From Thermoplasmata archaeon (GTDB lineage: Archaea > Thermoplasmatota > Thermoplasmata > Lutacidiplasmatales > UBA184), in NCBI GenBank assembly GCA_030040755.1, contig JASHTC010000230.1, forward strand, positions 1-14,941: a stretch of DNA of 14,941 nucleotides, read 5' to 3'. The notes beneath the pieces were generated by a model. The model was given only the letters and a program-made list of their open reading frames with translations, searched no databases and was not told where the DNA came from. The position numbers were made by a program, and so were the translations under genes. Positions 7,547 through 14,378 of the stretch are shown here, piece by piece. Positions within the stretch are counted from its first letter, which is position 1. Each line of letters starts with the position of its first letter.

Positions 7547-8370
7547 TCCGTGACCACCTCGATCCTCGAGAGACGCCAGGCCGCGAACGCGGTGAGAAGG
7601 ACTCCCGACCCGGCGAGGAGGGCCGCCGAGGCGCCCGGGTCGGTGGGCGGCGTACCGGAGACCCCGAACGCGGCGTGGGCCACGCTCAGCACGTCGGTGA
7701 CGGGGCTAGCGTACGGTACGTACGCGCTTCCGGTGATCCCGACGACGACCGCGACACCGATGTAGAGGGACAGCACCACCCCGAAGATCGCCGCTCCGGC
7801 GTACAAGCTGCGCGTCGTGAGCGAAGAGAGGGCGAGCGCCAGGCCGGCGAAGAACACGGTGGTCAGGAGTCCGGTCGCGATGAACGCTGCCAGGGCCGAC
7901 AGCGCGACCTCGGCCGACGGGAGCGCCAGCGTGGCGGTGATCAGAACGCCGACCACCCCGGGAAGAATCGCCGCGATGGCGATCCAACTCGCGCACGCGG
8001 CGGCCTTCCCCCCGAGGTAGTCGACGAGCTGGATCGGGCGGGTAGCGTATAGGGTGATGGCTCGACTCCCGACGTCCTCGGCGATGCTTCCGGCTCCGGC
8101 CGTCGCCGCGACGATCAGGGTGAGGAGCGGCCAGGCGGGAGAGGTGTACGGGCCGTAATACGTCGCCGCGGTGACCGCACCGATGAACGACGTGAACTCC
8201 ACGTCGAACGTTACCGTGAGGATCACGGCGGTGAAGCTGATCCCGACCGCGAGCAGAGTGCCCCAGCGGGCGCGCCGGACGAACTCCCGTCGAACGATCG
8301 CCCAGGTGCGCGCCAGGCGACTCGTCCGCACGAACGGGGCCGAGTGGTAGCGGGGCAGACTGATGGTCAT
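7543..8370 (-). CDS. ABC-2 type transporter permease (first permease of quartet)
   Basis: The 275-residue membrane protein has a basic N-terminal stretch (residues 20-36, many Arg) before about six hydrophobic segments near 37-54, 79-96, 124-148, 156-182, 190-213 and 247-266. After segment 2 comes AEDVGSRAITLYATRPIQLVDYLGGK (residues 97-122). This corresponds to the ABC-2 coupling motif and resembles copper-processing NosY and related permeases in general pattern only. Its ATG overlaps the stop of the first ATPase, and its stop overlaps the start of the second ATPase. It probably pairs with the ATPase at 8367-9299. Confidence 0.88.
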   Translation of the reverse strand: MTISLPRYHSAPFVRTSRLARTWAIVRREFVRRARWGTLLAVGISFTAVILTVTFDVEFTSFIGAVTAATYYGPYTSPAWPLLTLIVAATAGAGSIAEDVGSRAITLYATRPIQLVDYLGGKAAACASWIAIAAILPGVVGVLITATLALPSAEVALSALAAFIATGLLTTVFFAGLALALSSLTTRSLYAGAAIFGVVLSLYIGVAVVVGITGSAYVPYASPVTDVLSVAHAAFGVSGTPPTDPGASAALLAGSGVLLTAFAAWRLSRIEVVTE

Positions 8371-9299
8371 CGGGGGGGAGCGGCCGGGACCGCGTTCACC
8401 CGGGATAGGAAGAGGTCCTCGATCGTCCTCACCGAGCGACCAAGATACCGGATCTGAGTGCCGGTCTCGGCGGCCGCTTGAAAGACCGGACGCGCGTCGC
8501 GGGCGACCAGGGTAACGTGAATGTCCCGGTCGTGGAGCGTGGGCGCGAGTCCCTGGGCGGCGAGAGCGGCCACGAGCGGAGCGGGGTCCCCCTTGACCCG
8601 GACCACGTTGTCCTCCTCATGTCCGCCCAGGAGCCGCTCGACCGGGCCCTCGGCCAGCTGACGGCCGGCATTGAGCAGCAGGACCTGGTCGACCAGCCCC
8701 TCCACGTCCGGAAGGAGGTGCGTGGATAGGACGAAGCTCGTCTTGCCGAGACGAGCCAAGGAGCGGATCAGGTCCAGCATCTCCTGCCGGCCGCGGGGGT
8801 CGAGCCCGGACGTCGGCTCATCGAGGAAGCACAGGGAGGGGTCGTGGACGATCGCCTGCGCCAGTTTGATCCGTTGGCGCATCCCGACGGAGTACTCCTG
8901 GATCTTCCGATACCGCTGTTCCTGAAGTCCCACGAACTCGAGGACTTCGTGGGCGCGGCTCATCGCCACCTCCTTCGGGAGGCCGCTCACCTGGGCCATC
9001 AGCGCGACCAACCCCACCCCGGACAGGTCGGGCATCAGGCAGTCGTGCTCGGGCATGTACCCCACGCGCTCCCGGACGACCAACGCCTCCTGCCGCACAT
9101 CGTGTCCCAGCACGGAGAGCGTTCCGGAGTCGGGGGTCAGCAAGCCCATCAGCAGGCGGATGAGCGTCGTCTTCCCGGACCCGTTCGGACCGACGAGGCC
9201 CACGGTGCCCGGCGTGAACTGGACGGTCAGATTCGACAGCGCTTCGACGGGACCGAAGTGCTTGGACACCCCGTCGACCCGGAGGAGCTCGCCGGCCAC
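8367..9299 (-). CDS. ABC transporter ATP-binding protein (first ATPase of quartet)
   Basis: The 310-residue ATPase has Walker A GPNGSGKTT (residues 37-45), GYMPEHD in place of the classical Q-loop, signature variant YSVGMRQRIKLAQ, Walker B SLCFLDEPTSGLDP and switch histidine in LSTHL. A C-terminal extension of about 90 residues follows, as in ABC-2 exporters. It starts with GTG at 9299 (MAGELLRVDGVSKHFG); a TATA-like core about 24 bases upstream supports a leaderless mRNA from this codon. It is the first of four translationally coupled genes. The near-identical signature region shared with the second ATPase suggests duplication of an ATPase/permease pair. The substrate cannot be told. Confidence 0.93.
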   Translation of the reverse strand: MAGELLRVDGVSKHFGPVEALSNLTVQFTPGTVGLVGPNGSGKTTLIRLLMGLLTPDSGTLSVLGHDVRQEALVVRERVGYMPEHDCLMPDLSGVGLVALMAQVSGLPKEVAMSRAHEVLEFVGLQEQRYRKIQEYSVGMRQRIKLAQAIVHDPSLCFLDEPTSGLDPRGRQEMLDLIRSLARLGKTSFVLSTHLLPDVEGLVDQVLLLNAGRQLAEGPVERLLGGHEEDNVVRVKGDPAPLVAALAAQGLAPTLHDRDIHVTLVARDARPVFQAAAETGTQIRYLGRSVRTIEDLFLSRVNAVPAAPPR

Positions 9300-9314
9300 G
9301 GCGGGTAGACCCGT

Positions 9315-9331
9315 GGGGACTATTTGTCCCC
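9315..9331 (-). promoter_or_regulatory. Palindromic operator overlapping the TATA core of the ABC quartet
   Basis: On the minus strand the sequence is GGGGAC-AAATA-GTCCCC, a perfect 6-base dyad around an AT core. The core is the only AT-rich run in the surrounding GC-rich DNA and is centred 24 bases before the GTG at 9299, the expected TATA position for a leaderless archaeal transcript. A dimeric repressor binding here would block TBP directly. The function is inferred from geometry. Confidence 0.55.
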
Positions 9332-9419
9332 GAAGGCCGGGGGCGGGCCGGTCGGGCGCCGTTCCGGCGGAGCTGCGTGGGCGATTCCCCTCGGGCGGTC
9401 ATCGGCCACGGAGGCGTTC

Positions 9420-9541
9420 CTATCTCCAGGGGAGCGCGAACTCGAGCATCATGCCTGTCCCGTCCTCGCCGGCAAAGAGGTCCCCGGTCGCGGGGTCGAT
9501 GGCGATCGGACCCGGGAGGGTTCCGGTGTCGAGGCGACCGC
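9420..9541 (-). pseudogene. Remnant of a beta-propeller protein C-terminus
   Basis: Between the GNAT stop and the ABC operon, one minus-strand frame ending in TAG at 9420-9422 reads GTLPGPIAIDPATGDLFAGE, then an ending MMLEFALPWR. This is the pattern of a final blade of a YVTN/NHL/SMP-30-like propeller (I-x-x-D-P-x-T-G-D-L-F-V). It is about 40 residues long and in a different frame from the GNAT gene. The open frame upstream of it runs antisense-like through the GNAT gene without propeller character. I read it as a truncated gene end left by deletion or insertion. A chance match cannot be excluded at this length. Confidence 0.4.
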
Positions 9542-10087
9542 CTAGTCGGCAATCTCTCGTTCGAAGAAGAGCGCATTCGCCGCCGGATGAGGCCAGAAGG
9601 CGGCACCGGGGCGAAATCCCAGCTCCTGATAGAATTCGATCGCCGCTCGCATGGACGGGAGCGTGTCGACCCTCAGTTTCCGGTACCCGAGCGCACGAGC
9701 CCGGCCGATGATCGTGCGAACGAAGGGATGGCCGAACCCCTTCCCGCGATAATCCGCTCGCACGTAGATCCGTTTGACCTCTCCGACCCCCGGTTCGAGC
9801 TCCCGGAGCGCTCCGCAGGCGACGAGACGATCGCCCTCGAGCCAGAGCATGACCTCCCCATGGGGCGGTCCATAAGCGCCCGGCAAATCGGCGATCAGCC
9901 GGTCGACCAATGCGAGGCCCGACCGTACCCTCGGTTCGGCCTGCGGGGCCGGATCGCGGTGGTCCGCGAGCCATTGGCGATAATCATGGAATAACCCGCG
10001 GACCGTGTCGAGGTCCCCCGGCCAGTTGGCCGGCCGGCAACGGGCTCGCGGAAGGTCGTCCGGCTCGTGCCGCTTCGGTGCGGCCAT
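9542..10087 (-). CDS. GNAT N-acetyltransferase
   Basis: This 181-residue single-domain GNAT shows the full set of motifs of a common small-molecule acetyltransferase subfamily. LFHDYRQWL is near residue 32, the LPGAYGPPHG turn near 68-77, ALRELEPGVGEVKRIYV at 93-109, and motif A DYRGKGFGHPFV at 112-123. GYRKLRVDTLPSM follows at 134-146, and EFYQELGFRP at 151-160 forms the last helix. The frame is open to 10381, but the added part is Arg/Pro-rich. I use ATG 10087 because family similarity starts shortly after it. A 7-base dyad and a GGATATCC lie about 13-38 bases upstream. The acceptor is unknown. Confidence 0.85.
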   Translation of the reverse strand: MAAPKRHEPDDLPRARCRPANWPGDLDTVRGLFHDYRQWLADHRDPAPQAEPRVRSGLALVDRLIADLPGAYGPPHGEVMLWLEGDRLVACGALRELEPGVGEVKRIYVRADYRGKGFGHPFVRTIIGRARALGYRKLRVDTLPSMRAAIEFYQELGFRPGAAFWPHPAANALFFEREIAD

Positions 10088-10533
10088 GAAGCACCCAGCT
10101 ATCCCAGGGAAGAGGTGGGATATCCGTTGCACCACGACCCGACTCCGGTGCGGGAACTCTTCCCGTCGTCTTTCCGCCGACCCCGAGCGGGTCCCCATCG
10201 CTCGGCGGGTTCCTGGGCCGCCGCAAAAGGCCGGTGCGTGTCCTCCGTGCGAACGACTGAACCTGGCTTCGACATCGCTGCCGGTGCGGGTCCTCGGACC
10301 CAATGGGCGGCGGTGGGGCGAAAGCCAATGGGTGGGGCCTGCGTCCCGCACCCGTGGGGGGGGCCTTCCCGCGCCGGACATCGCGATCGGGATCCTCCGG
10401 ACCGCGGCCTGCCGCCTCGCGGCGTTAGGTCCCCGAACCCCGAGCCCAGGGAGGGGATGAGACCGGTCGAGGGGGCGGCCCCGACGGTGGATACGACGGC
10501 GACTACGAAGGGGGGCGAGGACGGCGCGGCCGC
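10088..10533. other. Intergenic region, no gene recognised
   Basis: These 446 bases between the GNAT start and the peptidase stop show no protein-like frame. The open frames are low-complexity and lack recognisable motifs. It contains the dyad at 10100-10122, a palindromic GGGTCC-TC-GGACCC (10288-10301) and a direct repeat of CCAATGGG (near 10300 and 10326). A small plus-strand frame starting at 10457 runs into the peptidase 3' end and is probably spurious. Confidence 0.5.
10100..10122. promoter_or_regulatory. Dyad upstream of the GNAT gene
   Basis: TATCCCA (10100-10106) and TGGGATA (10116-10122) form a perfect 7-base inverted repeat with a 9-base spacer, 13-35 bases before the ATG at 10087. 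The outer arm overlaps GGATATCC (10118-10125), the best TATA candidate. Operator function is inferred. Confidence 0.4.
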
Positions 10534-12123
10534 TCAGGAGGGCGGGCGAGCGTTCGCGCCAAGCGTCGGTTCGGAGTGGCTCGGGACCGGTCGGGCGAAC
10601 CTACAGAAGAAGCTGTCCGAGTTCCAGCTCGGAGGCTGACGGTCGTTTGCGACTTTCACCATCAGCCGGCCTAAGAGATCGGTGAACTGCCCGGCGCACA
10701 CAAGGTCCACCGGCTGGTAGATGTCGTCGGCGGGAGCATGATACCTATCCCGAAACCAGGCCTTGGAGACCTCTTCCTCCGGGGATCCCTTCTGGTAGCC
10801 GACGGAGAGCATCAGGGACGGGGCGCCGATCTTCACGAAGTTGTACTGGTCGCTCCGAATGAAGAGGACCCGTTCGGGCTCGTGCTCCGGCTGGACCTCG
10901 ACCCCGACTTCGGCAGCAAGGGTACGAATCTCCGTCCCGAGGGACGACTCGCCCAGACCCTGGATCTCGAGATATTTGAGGGGATAGAGCGGGAGGAACA
11001 TGTCCATGTTGAGGTCGGCGACGATCGCCCCGGAGACGCTGGGATGCCGGGCGAAGTGCTCTGAGCCGAGCAGTCCCTTTTCCTCCGCGGTGACCGCCAA
11101 GAACACCAAGGATCGCTTCGGAGGGGTACCGGCTTCGCTCAGCCCACGGGCGATCTCGATCAAGGTAGCAACTCCGGAGGCATTGTCCATCGCCCCATGA
11201 TAGGTCGGGTCGCCGTGGATGGGCTCGCCCACACCGAGATGGTCGAGGTGCGCGCTCCCGACCACGTACTCGTTGCGCAGGGCGGGGTCGCTCCCGCGCA
11301 GCAGCCCGACCACGTTCGAGCATCGGGTGGTGGAGCGGTCGACCTTGACCCGGGCACGCAGTCGTACCCCCAGCGGAAAGCGGGGGAGCGGCCCATGACC
11401 CCCGAGCCCCTGCAAGATCTCGGACGCCGAGTGGCCGCTCCCGCGAAGGAGAAGGTCGAGCCGCTCGGCGTTGAAGTACAGCGACAGGGGAAGGGGGCGG
11501 GGCTCGTCCGGGCCGGACTCGCTCAGTTCCATCCGGGGGAACGTGAGCCCGGATGCGAGGCGAGACCATGGGATGTCCGGGACGTTGGGGTTGAGCATCA
11601 TCACGCTCCCGACCGCCCCGGCCTTCCTCAGGGCCCGCAGGCGTTCCTCGACCGACTGGTGATGGGCCTTGAGCGGGCCCGGTAGTTCCGCGGGCCCTCC
11701 ACGGAAGTAGACCGCAATCTTCCCCTGCAGGTCCATGCCCGCCAGGTCGCTGTAGTGGTACTCGGGGATGTCCAGCCCGTAGCCGACGAAGACCACCTCC
11801 GCTTCCAGGTCAGGGACCGTCCCGGAGGTGACGGCGATCTGGGCATCCTCCCGAAGGTTGAGCGGTTCGATCGCCCCCGCGCGGAGGAGGCTCAACGAGC
11901 TCCCTGCCTCGTCCAGCTGCGAGACGTTGAACTCGACCGACTGGAGATACCCGTCCGCACCGGCGGGCTCGAGCCCCGCGGACTGGAACTGCTGGGCCAC
12001 GTACTCCGCCGCCCGTCGGTACGCAGCGCTGCCGGTGGCCCGCCCTTGCATCGAGTCGGCAGCGAGGACCTGCACGTGGGACCACCAGCTCCGGCCCCGG
12101 GCCTCCCAATCCGGCCCGCTCAG
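10534..12123 (-). CDS. M28 family zinc aminopeptidase with PA-type insert, CTG start proposed
   Basis: This 529-residue di-zinc metallopeptidase should remove N-terminal residues from peptides. With the CTG numbered 1, the ligands are H292 and catalytic D294 (SAHLDHLG), D313 (MDNASG), E347/E348 (TAEEKG), D374 (NMDM) and H462 (YHAPADD), so the site is complete. Residues from about 105 to 210 resemble a protease-associated insert (VVFVGYGLDIPEYHYSDLAG). Family similarity (SWWSHVQVLAADSMQGRATG) begins before the first in-frame GTG (12075). Back to the in-frame stop (12178-12180) there is no ATG, GTG or TTG. The CTG at 12123 has AGGAGG 9 bases upstream (12133-12138) and an AT-rich TATA region beyond it, so I take it as the start. 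No signal peptide is seen, so a cytoplasmic location is likely, unlike many bacterial relatives. Confidence 0.85.
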   Translation of the reverse strand: MSGPDWEARGRSWWSHVQVLAADSMQGRATGSAAYRRAAEYVAQQFQSAGLEPAGADGYLQSVEFNVSQLDEAGSSLSLLRAGAIEPLNLREDAQIAVTSGTVPDLEAEVVFVGYGLDIPEYHYSDLAGMDLQGKIAVYFRGGPAELPGPLKAHHQSVEERLRALRKAGAVGSVMMLNPNVPDIPWSRLASGLTFPRMELSESGPDEPRPLPLSLYFNAERLDLLLRGSGHSASEILQGLGGHGPLPRFPLGVRLRARVKVDRSTTRCSNVVGLLRGSDPALRNEYVVGSAHLDHLGVGEPIHGDPTYHGAMDNASGVATLIEIARGLSEAGTPPKRSLVFLAVTAEEKGLLGSEHFARHPSVSGAIVADLNMDMFLPLYPLKYLEIQGLGESSLGTEIRTLAAEVGVEVQPEHEPERVLFIRSDQYNFVKIGAPSLMLSVGYQKGSPEEEVSKAWFRDRYHAPADDIYQPVDLVCAGQFTDLLGRLMVKVANDRQPPSWNSDSFFCRFARPVPSHSEPTLGANARPPS

Positions 12124-12132
12124 CGAGAACTC

Positions 12133-12138
12133 CCTCCT
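12133..12138 (-). promoter_or_regulatory. Shine-Dalgarno AGGAGG deciding a CTG start
   Basis: The minus strand reads AGGAGG, 9 bases, then CTG (12123-12121). AGGAGG is complementary to the conserved CCUCC near the 3' end of archaeal 16S rRNA. It is the main evidence for the non-canonical start of the M28 gene. Confidence 0.5.
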
Positions 12139-12159
12139 GAGCCGGTCGACACGGGACCG

Positions 12160-12180
12160 GGTAATTTCTCTGATATCTTA
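12160..12180 (-). promoter_or_regulatory. AT-rich promoter region of the M28 gene
   Basis: The minus strand here contains AGATATCA and GAAATTAC, the most AT-rich run in this part of the window. A TATA box at AGATATCA (12171-12178) would place transcription start near 12148, leaving a leader of about 25 bases that holds the AGGAGG and ends at the CTG. Confidence 0.45.
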
Positions 12181-12267
12181 TCTCCGATGGTCATCGCCCG
12201 CAGGGGCCCGGCCGCAGGGGAGTCGCTGCGTTGGGCCTCGAGGACGGGGACCGAGGACCCCCCGGAG

Positions 12268-12312
12268 CCGCTGGGGGCGCTGCACTGAATGGGGGGACCG
12301 AACCCCCAGCGG
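12268..12312. terminator. 10-base inverted repeat after the ferredoxin gene
   Basis: CCGCTGGGGG (12268-12277) is inverted perfectly as CCCCCAGCGG (12303-12312), with a 25-base spacer that contains a second small stem (GGGGG at 12292-12296, CCCCC at 12303-12307). It lies about 60 bases beyond the ferredoxin stop and 145 upstream of the M28 start. The likely role is a ferredoxin transcript end or a regulatory fold. The two stems compete for 12303-12307. Confidence 0.4.
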
Positions 12313-12374
12313 GGGAGACGAGTCACCGCCGCCTCAGCGCGTCGTCGGGGGTCCCGGAGCCCCGACCTCTCCGC

Positions 12375-12653
12375 TCACTTATAGGTGGAAAGATGGGTCT
12401 TACCCTCGTCGTCGACGATGGTGATGCACTCGCCCTCGCACTCGAAGAGGCACGCCTCACAAACGATGCAATCTGGTCCGTGCACCACGAGCGACTTTTC
12501 GCCTCGGAACTGGAACTTGGCTCCGACCGCTGGGTCGTCCACGACGTTCGGGAACTGATCCCGGGGCTTCAACTCAAAGACGTTCACGGGGCAGACGTCA
12601 CGGCAGTGGGCGCATCCGGTGCATTTTTCCAACTCGACGACCACTTCGACCAC
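12375..12653 (-). CDS. Dicluster [4Fe-4S] ferredoxin
   Basis: The 92-residue electron carrier has two cluster motifs. Cys11, 14, 17 and 21 form CTGCAHCRDVCP, and Cys62, 65, 68 and 72 form CIVCEACLFEC. A ninth cysteine (Cys76, in CEGEC) is unusual and could ligate or tune the second cluster. The second motif lacks the usual proline after its last cysteine, having Glu instead. The spacer between the motifs (about 40 residues) is longer than in bacterial-type ferredoxins. The GTG at 12653 is the only reasonable start upstream of Cys11. A GTAAATCG (12688-12695, minus strand), preceded by GGAGG, lies about 38 bases upstream as a TATA candidate. A plus-strand frame is open across it but makes no sense as protein. 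The redox partner is unknown. Confidence 0.9.
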   Translation of the reverse strand: MVEVVVELEKCTGCAHCRDVCPVNVFELKPRDQFPNVVDDPAVGAKFQFRGEKSLVVHGPDCIVCEACLFECEGECITIVDDEGKTHLSTYK

Positions 12654-12687
12654 GTACGTCCACCGGTGTGGGGCGAAGCCAAGGTTC

Positions 12688-12695
12688 GATTTACC
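12688..12695 (-). promoter_or_regulatory. Possible TATA element of the ferredoxin gene
   Basis: GTAAATCG on the minus strand, preceded by GGAGG, is the AT-richest stretch between the ferredoxin and the HEAT gene. Its centre is about 38 bases from the GTG at 12653, implying a leader of about 12 bases. Confidence 0.35.
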
Positions 12696-12884
12696 TCCTC
12701 CGGTCGTTGGGGAGGCACAATCGAGCCGGCCCGGCGGTCGGCCGTTCTCTGGTGCCGTCCACCCCTCCGTGAGCCGGCCTGTCGGTGGCTGCCGGAGCTC
12801 GCCTCATCCTTCGGACGGTCTCTCGCTAGGCCGGCGCGATGGTTGGGTCTTCCGAACGCCAATTCCGGGAGGTTTGGAGGCACC

Positions 12885-12890
12885 CTCATA
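12885..12890 (+). promoter_or_regulatory. Weak TATA-like element before the HEAT gene
   Basis: CTCATA lies about 27 bases upstream of the GTG at 12915, matching leaderless spacing. It is short and weak and is used here only to support that start. Confidence 0.25.
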
Positions 12891-12914
12891 GGGCGCCGAG
12901 GACGTCCGGTCGGC

Positions 12915-14378
12915 GTGCTCGCGAGCCCGTCTGCCCCGCTGGAATCGGGGAGGAGAGGCGGGAGCCCCCGGGGCCGGCCTCGACGGCGTCGGCCTTCGCC
13001 TCCCGACGGGGCGGATGCCGGTTCCCTGATCGAACAGCTGTCGGACCCAGACAGCCGACGGGGGGCGAACGCCGCGATCCAGCTGGGGCACCTGCGCGTG
13101 GCTCGGGCGCGCGTCCCCCTCGAACGGGCGCTCGATAGCGAGGAGGTCCGACTCCGACTCGGGGCGACTTCCGCCCTCGGATTGATCCGGGACCGGAGGA
13201 GTCGGCCGGCCCTGGAGAACCGCCTGGCCGACCCCGACTGGCATGTGCGCGCGCAAGCCGCTTTCGCATTGTCCCGACTGCCCGACCGACGTTCGACCCT
13301 ACGCCTCATCGACACCCTCTCCCGGGACGGAAGTGCCCTCGTACGTAACTCGTGCGCGATCGCCCTCGGGAGGATTGGCGACCGACGGGCGGTCCCGGCG
13401 CTGGAACGAGCCCTCGACGACGAGTCGGACCGGGTACGGCGAGAGGCGGTCATCGCCTTAGAGCGCTCGTCCGACCCCGAAGCGGCCCGGAAGGTCCGAC
13501 GGTTTCTGCGGGACCCCGCCCGACGAGTTCGGATCGCGGCCACGGTCGTGCTCGGCCTTCGCCGGGACCGAGGGTCCGTACGGGAGCTGCTCGAGTACTC
13601 CGAACGAGCCGGCATCTGGGAAAAGCCGGCGTTGCTGGTGGCCCTCGGCCGGATCGGGAGCCTGGATTGCGGGAGCACCCTCGCCCGATACGCGGACGAC
13701 CCCGCGCGCTGGGTCCGGGTGTGCGCGCTCCACGGTCTCGCGGAAATGGGCGCCCCGGAAGCACGGGAGGTCGCGCGGGCCAAGCTCCACGACCCGGCGT
13801 GGGCCGTCCGGGGCGCGGCCGCCCTCGCCCTCGGCAAGGTAGGCACCCCCGCCGACCGAGAGGAGGTAGCCCGAGGACTGGCCGACCCCAGCGCGTGGGT
13901 CCGGCGAGCGGCGATCTACGCGCTGGGCCAGTTGAACGCCAGGCGTCATGCTCCCGCCATCCGTCGAGCTCTCGGTGACGCAGATCCGGAAGTGCAGCTG
14001 GCCGCGATCTGGGCCGTGGGGCACCTCGAGCATCGGCCCGCCGTCCCGCAGCTGACCCGGTGGCTCGAGACCACGCCCAGCCGGGGGGCTGCCTCCCGGA
14101 CCACCCTCGCGGAGGGCGACGGGGCGGTCCGCCTGGTGTCCGACGCGGGCGAGCGGCGGTATGACGCCCTGGTACAGGCCCTCGGCTCGATCGGGGCGGG
14201 CACGGGGGATCCGGCCGCGCGGGCCGCGCTGCGGGCGGCCTATGCGCGGGTTCCCCGATCGGATATGGGCCGGCGGGTCCGACTTCCCAGCCCACTCGGT
14301 CCGGGGGACGACCCCCGCAGCCTGCGCACCTTATTTGTCGCGGGGCTTAGGGGAAGCCAGGACGGGGCACGGCGATGA
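12915..14378 (+). CDS. HEAT-repeat (PBS-lyase-type) protein
   Basis: From the GTG at 12915 the protein has 487 residues. After an Arg/Pro-rich leader of about 35 residues there are some 11-12 HEAT-like helical repeats of about 30 residues. They have the pattern L-x-D-x-x-x-x-V-R-x-x-A-x-x-A-L-G-x-I/L (for example DPDWHVRAQAAFALSRL, DPAWAVRGAAALALGKV, DPSAWVRRAAIYALGQL). Such scaffolds bind proteins or, in the PBS-lyase type, cofactors. The frame is open much further upstream across the ferredoxin, but that part has no repeat or motif and is antisense to a real gene. GTG 12915 is the nearest standard start; TTG 12843 is also in frame. The last 60-70 residues are non-repetitive. The stop overlaps the next ATG (ATGA, 14375-14378), so it is coupled to the DUF169 gene. 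Function is unknown. Confidence 0.75.
   Translation: MLASPSAPLESGRRGGSPRGRPRRRRPSPPDGADAGSLIEQLSDPDSRRGANAAIQLGHLRVARARVPLERALDSEEVRLRLGATSALGLIRDRRSRPALENRLADPDWHVRAQAAFALSRLPDRRSTLRLIDTLSRDGSALVRNSCAIALGRIGDRRAVPALERALDDESDRVRREAVIALERSSDPEAARKVRRFLRDPARRVRIAATVVLGLRRDRGSVRELLEYSERAGIWEKPALLVALGRIGSLDCGSTLARYADDPARWVRVCALHGLAEMGAPEAREVARAKLHDPAWAVRGAAALALGKVGTPADREEVARGLADPSAWVRRAAIYALGQLNARRHAPAIRRALGDADPEVQLAAIWAVGHLEHRPAVPQLTRWLETTPSRGAASRTTLAEGDGAVRLVSDAGERRYDALVQALGSIGAGTGDPAARAALRAAYARVPRSDMGRRVRLPSPLGPGDDPRSLRTLFVAGLRGSQDGARR

Noticed and set aside
10457..10639. Small plus-strand frame beginning MRPVEGAAPT
   Set aside because: Its second half is antisense to the M28 C-terminus, and its composition is low complexity with no visible promoter.
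12291..12310. Minus-strand GGGGGTTCGGTCCCCC looked like a tRNA T-arm
   Set aside because: The loop has G where the conserved A of the T-loop should be, no matching acceptor stem exists 60-70 bases upstream, and no D-arm or anticodon arm could be drawn.
12584..13846. 420-residue minus-strand frame opposite the HEAT gene
   Set aside because: It has Ser/Arg-rich low-complexity sequence and overlaps both the ferredoxin start and the HEAT repeats, which are clearly coding in other frames.
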